64,000 bases of DNA from Muribaculaceae bacterium (GCA_023665245.1 JAMPEH010000002.1:244747-308746), one strand, 5' to 3'; shown: positions 54,040-63,042, numbered from the stretch's first letter. Numbers and translations: made by a program. Notes: a model not told the origin generated them from the letters alone.

Positions 54040-54276
54040 TGAACCGACAGGGATGTTGGTTCAGGGACTTGAAAATCCCGTACAAGTGCAACACCGCAGG
54101 TGTTGTTATCCGACGAATTAATGTCGGCGCGGCTTTGCGTCGTTTATTTATCGTCCCCGACGGTGTTGTCGGGGGGCTGTGACTATACAACAGGTTTTAT
54201 CCAAAGGTCACGGGAACATTCACTTGTATGTTTTTTCAACTCCCCGACCACTTGAATTTATTCCGGTGGTTTTTTG
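54040..54276 (+). ncRNA. Class I structured leader, copy C
   Basis: Leader of the 54301 gene. 5' hairpin TGAACCGAC/GTTGGTTCA, loop AGGGAT (54049-54054) facing AAATCCCG; strand 1 CCCCGAC (54155), strand 2 GTCGGGG (54168), strand 3 CCCCGAC (54242). Central stem CTGTGAC/GTCACGG around TATACAACA and GG/CC hairpin. Terminator CCAC...GGTGG with T-run ends at 54276. The 3' end (GACCAC-TTGAATTT) matches that of class II copy F. Confidence 0.8.
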
Positions 54277-54300
54277 TTAACAGCAAACAAGGGACTAAAA

Positions 54301-54912
54301 ATGAAAAAACAAATTATCACTGTTGGTGTTGTCGCCATATTCTTATCACCAAATGTTTTGTATGGTGCCAATGCTATTATGTATTGTGCCTCAAACAAAG
54401 GCGGAAATACCGACACTTGTCCAGATTGTACCATAGTGACCCAGACGATAATGTGTGGCACAGAAACGTATTGCGATTGTTCCGCGTGTGTAAATAACGC
54501 CACCCCGACCGAGCGCACCATTCAAACCGGGGCGTACAGTTATTCAACCATATCTGAATGTCCAAAAAGTTTTTCGGGTGAAATAATTGTTGGTGGCACA
54601 TGCCCGGATACGTGTCCTGACAGTACGTGGACAGATGTAGATGGCACAAATTATCAGACGCGATGTGGGGGCAGTATTCTGAACCCATCGTGTGAATATC
54701 AATGTCGGGTGGGATTTTATGGCACCGGTACATCGTGCACGCAATGTCCATCATGGTCGGGTATTTATGCCGATACCGCGTTGACATTGGTTGTGCGTGG
54801 TACAGGTGATGCCGGTGCGACTGCGATATCAGGATGCTATATTCCGGTGGGGGCGTATTACGATGTGCCAGGGGCGTTTAAACTCTTGGACAATTGTGCG
54901 TATTCGAATTAG
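54301..54912 (+). CDS. Cys-rich exported protein, CYIP/NCYY family member 5
   Basis: 203 residues from ATG 54301 (AAGGGAC upstream; a frame start at 54274 lies inside the leader terminator). Signal peptide 1-20 (cleavage after LYGA). Cys blocks MYCASNKG, TCPDCTIV, CDCSACVN, GTCPDTCPD, CEYQCRVGFYG and CTQCPSWSG. End: GCYIPVGAYYDVPGAFKL then DNCAYSN. Class I leader C precedes it. Lies just before the rpoA promoter. Confidence 0.85.
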   Translation: MKKQIITVGVVAIFLSPNVLYGANAIMYCASNKGGNTDTCPDCTIVTQTIMCGTETYCDCSACVNNATPTERTIQTGAYSYSTISECPKSFSGEIIVGGTCPDTCPDSTWTDVDGTNYQTRCGGSILNPSCEYQCRVGFYGTGTSCTQCPSWSGIYADTALTLVVRGTGDAGATAISGCYIPVGAYYDVPGAFKLLDNCAYSN

Positions 54913-54942
54913 TGCACAGTGCAGGGCAATTGTATAAAATAT

Positions 54943-54971
54943 TTGACTTTTGTCAATTGCTGATATAAAAT
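54943..54971 (+). promoter_or_regulatory. Promoter of rpoA-rplQ
   Basis: TTGACT (54943-54948) with TAAAAT (54966-54971), 17-bp spacer. Needed because rpoA is cut off from the ribosomal cluster by the terminator at 51068 and the insertion. Confidence 0.65.
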
Positions 54972-55044
54972 TCGCACGCGCATAAAAGGATTTTATGACG
55001 CGGCCGACTGGCGAAAATAATAAACTAAGCCGATGGAGTAATTC

Positions 55045-56073
55045 ATGATTGAAAAAAATTGGATGACTTTGATTAAGCCAAAAAAATTGACTATCAAGGT
55101 TGATGAACATAATGCTAATATCGCAACATTGGTTGCAGAACCTTTGGAAAAAGGATTTGGTTTGACATTAGGAACGGCATTGCGTCGTGTTCTGTTGTCT
55201 TCATTACAGGGCTGTGCACCGATTTCTATTAAAATTGACGGTGTTCAGCATGAATTTTCCAGCGTTCCAGGTGTTCGCGAAGATGTCACAGATATCATCT
55301 TGAATTTAAAGGGTGTATATTTCAAGGCATTAACCGAAGGTCAGCATAAGGCATATTTGAAGGTTAAAGGCCCGGCCGTCGTCACAGCAGGTATGATTGA
55401 AACAACGGGCAATGTCGAAGTTATGAACAAAGACGTTGAACTGTGCACACTGGACAAGGGTGCAAATCTGGATATGGAAATAACATTGGCAACAGGTCGT
55501 GGTTATGTTCCGGCATCACAGCATGCAGATGGTTTGCCATTAGGTGTGATTCCAGTGGATTCAATCTTTTCACCAATTTTGAACGTTGCCAGTGAAGTGA
55601 CACCAACGCGTGTTGGTCAATTGACAGACTATGATAAATTGGAATTGACAGTTAAAACAAATGGTTCTGTATCACCAGAAGATGCAATTGCATTTGCAGC
55701 ACGTATTCTGACAGATCAATTGGTTGTATTTATCAACTTTGAAGATCCGGCACAAATCAATGCACCTGCAGAAGAAGAAAAGGCAAAAGATGCATTGCCG
55801 TTTGATCCAAAATTGTTAAAGCACGTAGATGAATTGGAATTGTCTGTTCGTGCTAACAACTGCCTGAAGAACGATAAAATCAACTGGTTGGGTGAATTGG
55901 TTCAAAAGACCGAAGCCGACATGTTGAAAACACCGAACTTTGGACGCAAGTCTTTGAACGAAATCAAGGTTCAATTAGAAGCAATGGGCTTAGGCCTGGG
56001 GATGGAAGTACCAGGTTGGCCACCAGAAAATATTGCGGAGTTGGCCAAGAAGTACGAAGACCCCTACAAATAA
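55045..56073 (+). CDS. rpoA: RNA polymerase subunit alpha
   Basis: 342 residues. N-terminal assembly domain with [16 protein letters not shown] and the later [10 protein letters not shown]-terminal UP-element/activator-binding domain with [15 protein letters not shown] and [16 protein letters not shown]. Full length. Ribosome binding site GGAG. Normally downstream of rpsK; here behind a 4-kb insertion with its own promoter. Confidence 0.98.
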   Translation: MIEKNWMTLIKPKKLTIKVDEHNANIATLVAEPLEKGFGLTLGTALRRVLLSSLQGCAPISIKIDGVQHEFSSVPGVREDVTDIILNLKGVYFKALTEGQHKAYLKVKGPAVVTAGMIETTGNVEVMNKDVELCTLDKGANLDMEITLATGRGYVPASQHADGLPLGVIPVDSIFSPILNVASEVTPTRVGQLTDYDKLELTVKTNGSVSPEDAIAFAARILTDQLVVFINFEDPAQINAPAEEEKAKDALPFDPKLLKHVDELELSVRANNCLKNDKINWLGELVQKTEADMLKTPNFGRKSLNEIKVQLEAMGLGLGMEVPGWPPENIAELAKKYEDPYK

Positions 56074-56173
56074 ATTAAATTTTGCGGACGTCTGTTGTGT
56101 TTGGCGTCCCTCATGTAGGTCTACTACACTACGGGACTTCAAACACTGCCATCCGCCTCGTAAAATTTAATTT
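56072..56173. repeat. About 102-bp imperfect palindrome between rpoA and rplQ
   Basis: Outer arms AAATTAAATTTT (56072-56083) and AAAATTTAATTT (56162-56173), then GTCCC/GGGAC (56106, 56133) around TGTAG-CTACA. It begins in the rpoA stop codon. Same central text (CTCATGTAG...TACACTACG) and layout as 50499-50603. Confidence 0.8.
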
Positions 56174-56202
56174 CTTATCAAGAGCGAGGCAAGTTGTTGT
56201 GC

Positions 56203-56243
56203 TTTTGAGGCTCATGTAGGTCAACTACACTGCGAACCGTCAA
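56203..56243. repeat. Partial second copy of the palindrome core
   Basis: GGCTCATGTAGG-TCAA-CTACACTGCG repeats the core of 56109-56132 and lacks the outer arms. The remaining 56244-56395 stretch holds a CAGTGCTAGGAG repeat piece (56270) and nothing else seen. Confidence 0.6.
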
Positions 56244-56400
56244 TCGTTTCCAATAACCGCCATATACTTCCAGTGCTAGGAGTTTAGTTTTAGTGCTGGG
56301 AAACAAAAAATCGCAATTCTGGGAAATGGTTTTCAGGTTGCGTGTCTCAAAAAATCCCCAGGGTACTGGGGCAGAAACAAAATAAAAAAAGGAGTAATTG

Positions 56401-56901
56401 ATGAGACATAAAAGCGCAGGTCGCACATTTAATCGTGATACAAACGCACGCAAGGCTTTGTTCGTTGGTTTGGCAAAGAACTTGATTGAAAAAGAACAAA
56501 TTAAAACAACCTTGCCAAAGGCAAAAGATTTACGCAGCGTAGTCGAAAAATTGATTACCCGTGCCAAGGTTGATACTGTTGCGAATCGTCGTTTGACAGC
56601 GTCTGAATTGGGTAATAATTCTGGTGATGCGGTTAAAAAACTGTTTACAGTTTTGGGCCCACGTTATGCCCAGCGTCCAGGTGGATACACACGCGTATTA
56701 AAGGCGGGGTTCCGTTATGGCGATGCGGCGCCAATGGCGATTATTGAATTGGTTGACCGTGATGTAAATGCGAAAAAGGCAAAAACAGTTGCAGTAGCGG
56801 ATGCAGAACCAGTTGCAGACGAAGCGCCAGCCGCCGAAGCCACAGCAGAGGCCGTCGCACCAAAGGCAAAGAAAGCCAAAAAAGCAGCAGATAAAGAATA
56901 A
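56401..56901 (+). CDS. rplQ: 50S ribosomal protein L17
   Basis: 166 residues from ATG 56401 (GGAGTAATTG upstream). [20 protein letters not shown] and [20 protein letters not shown] are the conserved core (about 1-122). The remaining about 44 residues are an Ala/Glu/Lys-rich extension ([20 protein letters not shown]), longer than standard L17 but of a kind common in alphaproteobacteria. Confidence 0.97.
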   Translation: MRHKSAGRTFNRDTNARKALFVGLAKNLIEKEQIKTTLPKAKDLRSVVEKLITRAKVDTVANRRLTASELGNNSGDAVKKLFTVLGPRYAQRPGGYTRVLKAGFRYGDAAPMAIIELVDRDVNAKKAKTVAVADAEPVADEAPAAEATAEAVAPKAKKAKKAADKE

Positions 56902-56918
56902 TAATTTATTTGACTGAT

Positions 56919-56948
56919 AAACGTCCCCCGTTTGGGGGATTTTTTATA
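56919..56948 (+). terminator. Terminator after rplQ
   Basis: GTCCCCC-GTTT-GGGGGAT with T6 run. Confidence 0.9.
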
Positions 56949-57044
56949 TAAAATTTTAATGACATGTGTTGTGCCTTTGTGATAGAATTGCTTTGTCACA
57001 TGGGATTCATGTGATGGGGTGTCATTGCCCGTTTTTATGGTGTC

Positions 57045-57180
57045 CACGATGGTTGTTTGTCGTGGCGAGACAAAAACTCCTGCAATTTGGCAGGAGGGTT
57101 GGCGTTATATATTGAAGGCGTCACACAATTTCCATAAAAATTGCAATGAACCTCCTGCCAGCTGATATGCTGGTATTTTA
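57045..57180 (+). ncRNA. Class II structured leader, copy G
   Basis: Leader of the OmpA-domain gene at 57202. 5' hairpin CCACGA/TCGTGG, GCGAGACAA as in copy F, strand 1 CTCCTGC (57077), strand 2 GGCAGGAGGGTT (57089), variant core GGCGTTATATATTGAA (57101), strand 3 AACCTCCTGCC (57149) and a weaker hairpin CCAGC/GCTGG with a U-rich tail to about 57180. The 5' boundary is uncertain. Confidence 0.68.
57112..57165 (+). CDS. Possible leader peptide in class II leader G
   Basis: 17 codons from TTG (MKASHNFHKNCNEPPAS) to TGA in the terminator arm; compare E and F (16 codons). Shares EPP with E because strand 3 encodes it. Uncertain. Confidence 0.28.
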   Translation: MKASHNFHKNCNEPPAS

Positions 57181-57201
57181 TATTAAATTCAGGGGGAAAA
57201 T

Positions 57202-59091
57202 ATGTTGCGCATGTTTAGATTAGTGTTGTTCGTTTTATGTTTGGGTGTGTTTGTGGCGCCAGATTATGCGCACGCAAATATTTTTGAGGATGCCAAGGAC
57301 AAGGTTGTTGGGGCTGCACAATCTGTTGGAAATGCTGCAAAAAAAGTGGTTGGTAAAAGCGATGATGCTGAGGCTGGGAAAAATGATGACAACGGTGCAG
57401 ATGACAAAAAATCCGAAGAGAAAAAATCAGATAACGGCAATTCTGATGAATCTAAGGATGAAAGTGGTGATGATAAGCAATCTAAAAATAAAAAATCAGA
57501 TAAAGAAAAGTCTGATAAAAAGAAAGATGACAATGATGATTCAAATAATGATGATGATCAGAGCCAGGATGCTAATGACGATAAAGAATCTGATTCGTCT
57601 GCGTCGTCGTCGGATACTGGTGCGACATCGGGTACGGGGTCGACGGATTCAGATAAAAAATTACAAGAATTAAAAGACAATGCGCAAAAGATGAAAGATA
57701 AAGAACAATCGACAGAAAATAAACTGCTGGGTGGGGCGGCGATTGGTACGGTTGGTATTGGTGGGATGAATATTGCGTCGGCATTGTCTGAACAAAGTGC
57801 GGATGATGCTGCCGAACGTGACATGCGTGCGTATCTGGCAACGTTTTCATGTGATTATGGTACGGGGCGCAATATCAAGGGTGGTGAAATCGGTATTGAA
57901 TTGCCGGGCGGCAATGATTTGGCACCATTGGTTGCCGAATATCGTGTGCTGGCCGCGGATATTGCCCAACGCAAGGCGGCATTGGGTATAGCCCCGGGGA
58001 TAGAGGCCGATGTTATTTTCGATAAATCTGAAACGGGTTTATATGATAATGTTGGTATTGAACGGCAATCGGGGGCGTTTACATCCCTGTCGCGTGCGTT
58101 GATGGATGAAGATGGTGATGATGCGGCGGCCTGGGCGGCCCAGAAAGATGCCACCGCCAGCAAGTTAAAAACAGGCGTAATTGTTGCGGGTATTGGTGTG
58201 GTTGGCTCAATCGCCGGCAATTTGATAATAAACAACAAGAATAAAAATGAGTCTGATAAATTACTGGCGGAATATCAGGCGTTAAAGAAACTGGAATCTG
58301 ATGTGAATAATTTGCCGCATGATGATACGCCTGTACAATGTAATTGTACGACGAAGCAAATCTGCAATTCCGAAGGTATCTGTAATGATTGTCCGGGTGA
58401 CAAGGTTGCGGTGAATAACATATGCAAATGTCCGGATGCGCGTCCTGTTGAATTGGTGGGTGATGTATGTGCCACGGCCAGTCCAAATGTCACATTGCAG
58501 TGCACGCCAGATGCGACACGGCATTTGGTGGTGGATAACCTGACTACTGGTACGTGCAGATGTGTTGATGGATATATCCCAGATAATGCAGCGCGACCAA
58601 CATCGTGCACCTGTCCGTCCGACACACATGAAGAAAAAGTCCAGGGCAACACGGTTCAGTGTATCGAAAAATCTGTGGCGCAAAATCCTGATGTTATTAT
58701 CCCGCAACCGGTGAATTTGGGCAAGTCACAGTTGTTTGGTACAGGACTGTACACAATCAAACCGGCGGCTGGTGCAAAAATATCTGAATTTGCAGGTTCG
58801 GTTAAGGCACAAAACAAAGATAAATACTGTATAAAAATTGTTGGTAATACCGATAGAACTGGATCGGATGAGATTAATATTCCGTTATCAAAAAATCGTG
58901 CAATTGCGGTTGCGAAATATTTGGTGGATATAAACGGTTTATCGGTCGCGCATGTTTGTGCTGAGGGTCGGGCCAGTATATGTTGCACCCAAGATGGCGA
59001 TCAGCCATCATGTCGTAACGTTCAGATGTCGTATGATGGAAATAATGATTGTGCGTCGCCAGATTGTTTATCGCTAGATTATGTAAAATAA
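57202..59091 (+). CDS. Exported OmpA-domain protein with charged and Cys-rich regions
   Basis: 629 residues. Signal peptide to about residue 26 (DYAHA). Residues about 50-150 are almost only Lys, Asp, Glu, Asn, Ser. A short hydrophobic segment (about 174-192) and another (about 326-345) flank a 130-residue alpha-rich domain. Residues about 375-495 are Cys-rich with CNCTTKQICNSEGICNDCPG, similar to EGF-like exported proteins. The C-terminus (about 520-625) is an OmpA-like peptidoglycan-binding domain with VGNTDRTGSDEINIPLSKNR and AEGRASICC. A large envelope-anchoring protein under leader G; partner unknown. Confidence 0.85.
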   Translation: MLRMFRLVLFVLCLGVFVAPDYAHANIFEDAKDKVVGAAQSVGNAAKKVVGKSDDAEAGKNDDNGADDKKSEEKKSDNGNSDESKDESGDDKQSKNKKSDKEKSDKKKDDNDDSNNDDDQSQDANDDKESDSSASSSDTGATSGTGSTDSDKKLQELKDNAQKMKDKEQSTENKLLGGAAIGTVGIGGMNIASALSEQSADDAAERDMRAYLATFSCDYGTGRNIKGGEIGIELPGGNDLAPLVAEYRVLAADIAQRKAALGIAPGIEADVIFDKSETGLYDNVGIERQSGAFTSLSRALMDEDGDDAAAWAAQKDATASKLKTGVIVAGIGVVGSIAGNLIINNKNKNESDKLLAEYQALKKLESDVNNLPHDDTPVQCNCTTKQICNSEGICNDCPGDKVAVNNICKCPDARPVELVGDVCATASPNVTLQCTPDATRHLVVDNLTTGTCRCVDGYIPDNAARPTSCTCPSDTHEEKVQGNTVQCIEKSVAQNPDVIIPQPVNLGKSQLFGTGLYTIKPAAGAKISEFAGSVKAQNKDKYCIKIVGNTDRTGSDEINIPLSKNRAIAVAKYLVDINGLSVAHVCAEGRASICCTQDGDQPSCRNVQMSYDGNNDCASPDCLSLDYVK

Positions 59092-59093
59092 AT

Positions 59094-59122
59094 AAAAAGT
59101 TCCCCGTTTGGGGAATTTTTTA
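59094..59122. terminator. Bidirectional terminator
   Basis: AAAAAGTTCCCC-GTTT-GGGGAATTTTTT, between the convergent 57202 and 59120 genes. Confidence 0.88.
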
Positions 59123-59983
59123 TCGTGTGCGCTGGATGGCAAAGATTCTTTCACGTGGAACAGTGTGCTGTGGCTGGGCATAGTATTTTGCATTAAATAC
59201 TTTGGCCCAGCGTTTCATTTTATTTGTTGAATTAAATAATGCGGGTAAATTAACTTCGTCCGAAGTGAGTATGTAGCCGCCAATTGCCACGTGATTGCGC
59301 AATGATGCCAATGCGTGGTGTATTTGGTCTGGGGTTTGGTATTGGAATATATTTGATAAATTTATCACATCGTATTCGCCCAACAGGTGCGTGTGTAATG
59401 ACGCCAAATCAGACCATATAAATTTAAATGGCTTTGAAATTAATTGCTGCAGTTGTGTGTATTCATGTTGTGTTGGATAGTATTCTGGGTAATTGTCTGG
59501 GCGCAGTCCATATCCAAATATTCTGCAATTGTACATGTTGCGGATAAATTGCGCGTCTGTATCAGGAATATGCGAAATTATATCAGACATGTGTTGTAAT
59601 TGCATGGCGTTGCCAGTATTATGTATTTCGTTCAGTAATTTAATATACTGGTCGCGTGTCAGATGGTGTATTGCTGCGGTTTTTATGTTTTGAATAACCC
59701 GTGCACAAAATGATATGTCAAATGTGTCGATGTGTGTTGCGCCATGCAGTGCGTAAAACATTGCTTGGTCACCACTGCCGGCGGTGGTTAATACACGTTT
59801 GGCCATATTGCGGGTCAGTCCTGTGCCCCAACGCAGGTTTTCGTTGCTTAATACATATGCGGGTGAATAATCTGAAAATGCACTGTTGTTATTCAGTGGC
59901 CAGTATTGTAATGCATCGTTGCGCCCCAGTACGTATGGTGCGCGTGCATCAGAAATATTTAAACGTTTGTATGTGTTTTTCAT
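59120..59983 (-). CDS. SAM-dependent methyltransferase-like protein (DUF3419-like)
   Basis: 287 residues, no signal peptide. RVLTTAGSGDQAMFYALHGATH then IDTFDIS fits motif I and the acidic motif II loop of class I methyltransferases and recalls the BtaA/DUF3419 group (betaine lipid synthesis). YDVINLSNIFQY and ALASLRNHVAIGGYILTSDE fit later strands. The overall match is weak, so the substrate is not called. Stand-alone gene with a terminator at each side. Confidence 0.6.
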   Translation of the reverse strand: MKNTYKRLNISDARAPYVLGRNDALQYWPLNNNSAFSDYSPAYVLSNENLRWGTGLTRNMAKRVLTTAGSGDQAMFYALHGATHIDTFDISFCARVIQNIKTAAIHHLTRDQYIKLLNEIHNTGNAMQLQHMSDIISHIPDTDAQFIRNMYNCRIFGYGLRPDNYPEYYPTQHEYTQLQQLISKPFKFIWSDLASLHTHLLGEYDVINLSNIFQYQTPDQIHHALASLRNHVAIGGYILTSDEVNLPALFNSTNKMKRWAKVFNAKYYAQPQHTVPRERIFAIQRTR

Positions 59984-60035
59984 ACTATATATTATAGTAC
60001 AAAATTATTTAATGTCAACATATGTGTGGCCCAAA

Positions 60036-60072
60036 TAAAAATCCCCACAATTATATATGGGGATTTTTTTGT
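60036..60072. terminator. Terminator between 59983 and 60078
   Basis: AAAAATCCCCA-CAATTATA-TATGGGGATTTTTTT, T-rich on both strands; serves the reverse-strand gene at 60078. Confidence 0.85.
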
Positions 60073-60077
60073 CTTTA

Positions 60078-63032
60078 TCAGAATTGCGTATCGGTGCATT
60101 CGGTGGTGCTTTCTGTCCATTGTTTGCATTTTGGCACCCCGAACAGTGGATACGATTGTTTGATACATTTGGTGGATTTTACACATTTGTGACAATTTAA
60201 TGTTTCCCATTCAAATGTTGTATCAATAACCTGTTTCCAGTTCCATTGGTTTAATTCATGATGGCCGGACAGTTCGCGTTGCATATTGCTGGTGGAATCT
60301 GTGCGTTTGTTGTTTGCGGTTGCCTGGGCAGTGATTCCGGCAATCGCTGTTGCGGCACCAACTGTGGCCGCGGTGACGACACCAATACCGGTCGCGGTCA
60401 GTGTTGCCCCGGTCGCAAACATAGAAGATGCGACAACGGTTGGTACGGTTATCGATGCCACGGTCGCACCTGCGGTACCTACTGCGGGCAATGCGGCTGA
60501 TATTGTAAGGGAAGATGCCGCAGTTGCCAATGGGGCACCGGTTCCCAATGTTAATGCGGTCACCACAACCGATGCGGCAACAACTATACCAACGACCAGC
60601 CACATACCCCAACCACTGGGCGGTGGTGGCGACATTGGTAATGCCGCCAAATCAGCCAAGTTTACGCATGATATACGTGCGGCCTCGCGTCGGGCGTCTT
60701 TGGCGTTTTCGCCCCGAATTTCGGCCTGGCGTTCTGCGATTGTGATGTAATCTTTCATTTGCTGTTCGTATGCTGTGTTGTATTGTTTATAATAATTTTC
60801 CCGGGCATTATGTAATGCAGAATTTGCAATAGTGTTGCGCATTTGTTTGGTTAATTGGGGAAAGCGTGCGACTTTGTTCCCGCTGACTGGGGCATTTTTC
60901 ATGCCGGGGACGGTGCGGCCGGTCATGCAAAATTGTACTGTGGGGTCTGATTCAATTGCCAAAATCGCATTATTTACAGATGATTGTAATTTTGTGATTT
61001 CATTGGCAATCTTGTCCTTGGTTGCGGGTTGGGTTTGTGATGTGTCTGTGACTTTGAAATATTCATCCGCACTGATAATGGTTCCATCGTCAGATATTGT
61101 CACATTTTCCCAAAATATGGTGCCGTCAATTACAGACATAAATGAAACAACCGGCCCCAGTTCGCCTGTGGTTGAACCCTGGACGCGTCCCAGTTCTGTG
61201 TCTTGGATTTGATCAACACTGGTGCGGCATGATTTATAGTCGATGTTTGTATTGTCGCCATCTATTGTGTAATGGCAAATGCCATAACTTAGTGTGCCTG
61301 CGCCGATATGGTCATCGGTGGTCAGGGCGTCGCAATTTTCAGTGTCGCCGCAGACCTTTATCATGGCCTCGTTCGCGGCGTTTTGGCAAAAATCCAATAG
61401 ATTATTATCAATGTTTAACATGATGCCTTGGACCATTGTGGCCAATTCATCATATACTGCATCGCCGCGAATGTCTGTGTCGCCATATACTTTCTGGCAT
61501 CCGGTTAATTTATCGTATGGGCACATGCGTATAATGGTATCTGTGTCCAGGCCGACACATTGGGTGTAATCTTTGCCGCATCTGTCGTCGGATGTCAGGC
61601 ACTTTTTTACCTCGCTGGTGCAGGCATCAACACGCATGGATGCGAGTCTTGCCACAACAAATTGCCAGATTTGTGATTCTTGGGCTTCTTTGGCGGTGGT
61701 GCCGATGTCACAAGCATTTAGCGGGATTTTGCAAACGTTTAGCATGGTTTCTGGTCGCGACAGGCACATATCGTATGAGCCATCAGGGTCTTTTGGGTCA
61801 ATGTTATCCTTGCATGCCTTTTGGAAACATTCAGAAATATTGCCGATACAATTCTGGCGTGTTTTGTCTTCGGCGATTAGTTCTGCTGACTTTAATTGTG
61901 GTGCAGCCTCGCGCAGGAATGTGTTCCATATTTGGTCTTTTACTGCAACACATGATTCCAGTACATTCATACACAGTGGTTTTTTGCTTTCCAGAATGTC
62001 GTATGTTGATGCAAAGATATCAATTGTTGTTGTGCTGCCGGTGATGGAATACATCTTGGTTGGATTTTTTGAACTTTTATTTGTGTTCGTATTGTCCATT
62101 GCAGATACGGATGCACATGCGGAAAAATCATCACCACATCCGCCTGTTGTCTGCATACACTTTTTAAATTCTGTGGTGCACTGGCTTAAATTATATTTAT
62201 TTGATTGGTTCAGTTTATCGTATGCGGCGGAACGCATTGCGGCCTGGGCAGCGGCCAGTTTGTTTTCAGCGGCGGTGCGTTCTGCCTTGATTGCGTTTTG
62301 ATATGCGTTGCAATCTGAACGTACCGATTGGTTGTACATCGCGCGCAATATTTGTGCAGAATCTGAACATTCCGGTATTCTGTTCAGGCATAATTCGGCC
62401 GCCTGGTTTTGCAGGGCCAGACCTGTTTTGCCACTGGGTTCGACAGGGGCGTCAATCTGGACAGTGTCCCATTGTGACAGGTCGACTGTTTTTGTTTTTG
62501 GGGTGTGGGTTGTTGCAGATATGTCAACCCCTGTTTCAATTGTTTCGACACCAATTGTCGCCAGTCTATAACTTTGTTCGTTTAATTGTTCGATTTCTGT
62601 TAATTGTTGTGTCAGTTCTGTGTATTGATTACTGCACTGGCATCGACCGCCACTGACGTTTTCGATAATACAAAAAGAATCCATACAACCGTTAAATTTT
62701 TGTTGGCATGTTGTATCGGTGGCGGTGTTTTGGTTTGCGGTGGTTATTTTTGTGCCAGAATTCACCACGCTTTTAGTACTGGCCGCACGTGCGGCAACGG
62801 CTGGTTTCGCGGTGCCGGTTGTACCGGTGCGTGTGACGGTTGCTGCGCGTGTTGTATTTGCAGTGTTTGATGTTGGTGTCGTGCGGTTTGGTGTTGCACT
62901 GCGTGCGGAAATGGTGCTGGTTGCCCCCCACCCCCCCCCGGGGGTGGTTGTTTTTGCGCGTCGTGATTGCGTGGCACAAAATGCGGTGTTTATTGCACCA
63001 ATCAGACATAAAAATATAATGTATTTCTTCAT
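60078..63032 (-). CDS. Very large Cys-rich exported protein (tandem paralogue 1)
   Basis: 984 residues from ATG 63032 (an upstream frame start at 63077 would overlap the preceding gene). Signal peptide to about residue 20 (NTAFCA). A Thr/Ala/Arg-rich linker contains a Gly run coded by C9/G5 homopolymers (62931-62944). Many Cys-containing repeats (CxxxxxxC, e.g. CVGLDTDTIIRMCPYDKL) fill 130-560. Then come an alpha-rich part (MTGRTVPGMKNAPVSG), a coiled segment, a long Ala/Val/Gly hydrophobic zone (about 820-925) and a Cys-rich end (CHKCVKSTKCIKQ). Unknown function; probable surface or envelope assembly. Confidence 0.8.
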   Translation of the reverse strand: MKKYIIFLCLIGAINTAFCATQSRRAKTTTPGGGWGATSTISARSATPNRTTPTSNTANTTRAATVTRTGTTGTAKPAVAARAASTKSVVNSGTKITTANQNTATDTTCQQKFNGCMDSFCIIENVSGGRCQCSNQYTELTQQLTEIEQLNEQSYRLATIGVETIETGVDISATTHTPKTKTVDLSQWDTVQIDAPVEPSGKTGLALQNQAAELCLNRIPECSDSAQILRAMYNQSVRSDCNAYQNAIKAERTAAENKLAAAQAAMRSAAYDKLNQSNKYNLSQCTTEFKKCMQTTGGCGDDFSACASVSAMDNTNTNKSSKNPTKMYSITGSTTTIDIFASTYDILESKKPLCMNVLESCVAVKDQIWNTFLREAAPQLKSAELIAEDKTRQNCIGNISECFQKACKDNIDPKDPDGSYDMCLSRPETMLNVCKIPLNACDIGTTAKEAQESQIWQFVVARLASMRVDACTSEVKKCLTSDDRCGKDYTQCVGLDTDTIIRMCPYDKLTGCQKVYGDTDIRGDAVYDELATMVQGIMLNIDNNLLDFCQNAANEAMIKVCGDTENCDALTTDDHIGAGTLSYGICHYTIDGDNTNIDYKSCRTSVDQIQDTELGRVQGSTTGELGPVVSFMSVIDGTIFWENVTISDDGTIISADEYFKVTDTSQTQPATKDKIANEITKLQSSVNNAILAIESDPTVQFCMTGRTVPGMKNAPVSGNKVARFPQLTKQMRNTIANSALHNARENYYKQYNTAYEQQMKDYITIAERQAEIRGENAKDARREAARISCVNLADLAALPMSPPPPSGWGMWLVVGIVVAASVVVTALTLGTGAPLATAASSLTISAALPAVGTAGATVASITVPTVVASSMFATGATLTATGIGVVTAATVGAATAIAGITAQATANNKRTDSTSNMQRELSGHHELNQWNWKQVIDTTFEWETLNCHKCVKSTKCIKQSYPLFGVPKCKQWTESTTECTDTQF
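62931..62944. repeat. Homopolymer tract C9 followed by G5
   Basis: C9 at 62931-62939 then G5 at 62940-62944, around codon 31-36 of the 60078 gene. Slippage here would shift the frame just after the signal peptide. Confidence 0.7.
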
Positions 63033-63042
63033 ATTTTTTAAC

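Noticed and set aside
54228..54497. Forward frame starting in leader C and running into the 54301 gene in another phase
   Set aside because: It overlaps a structured leader, terminator and the real gene; the equivalent frame is not kept in leaders A, B or D.
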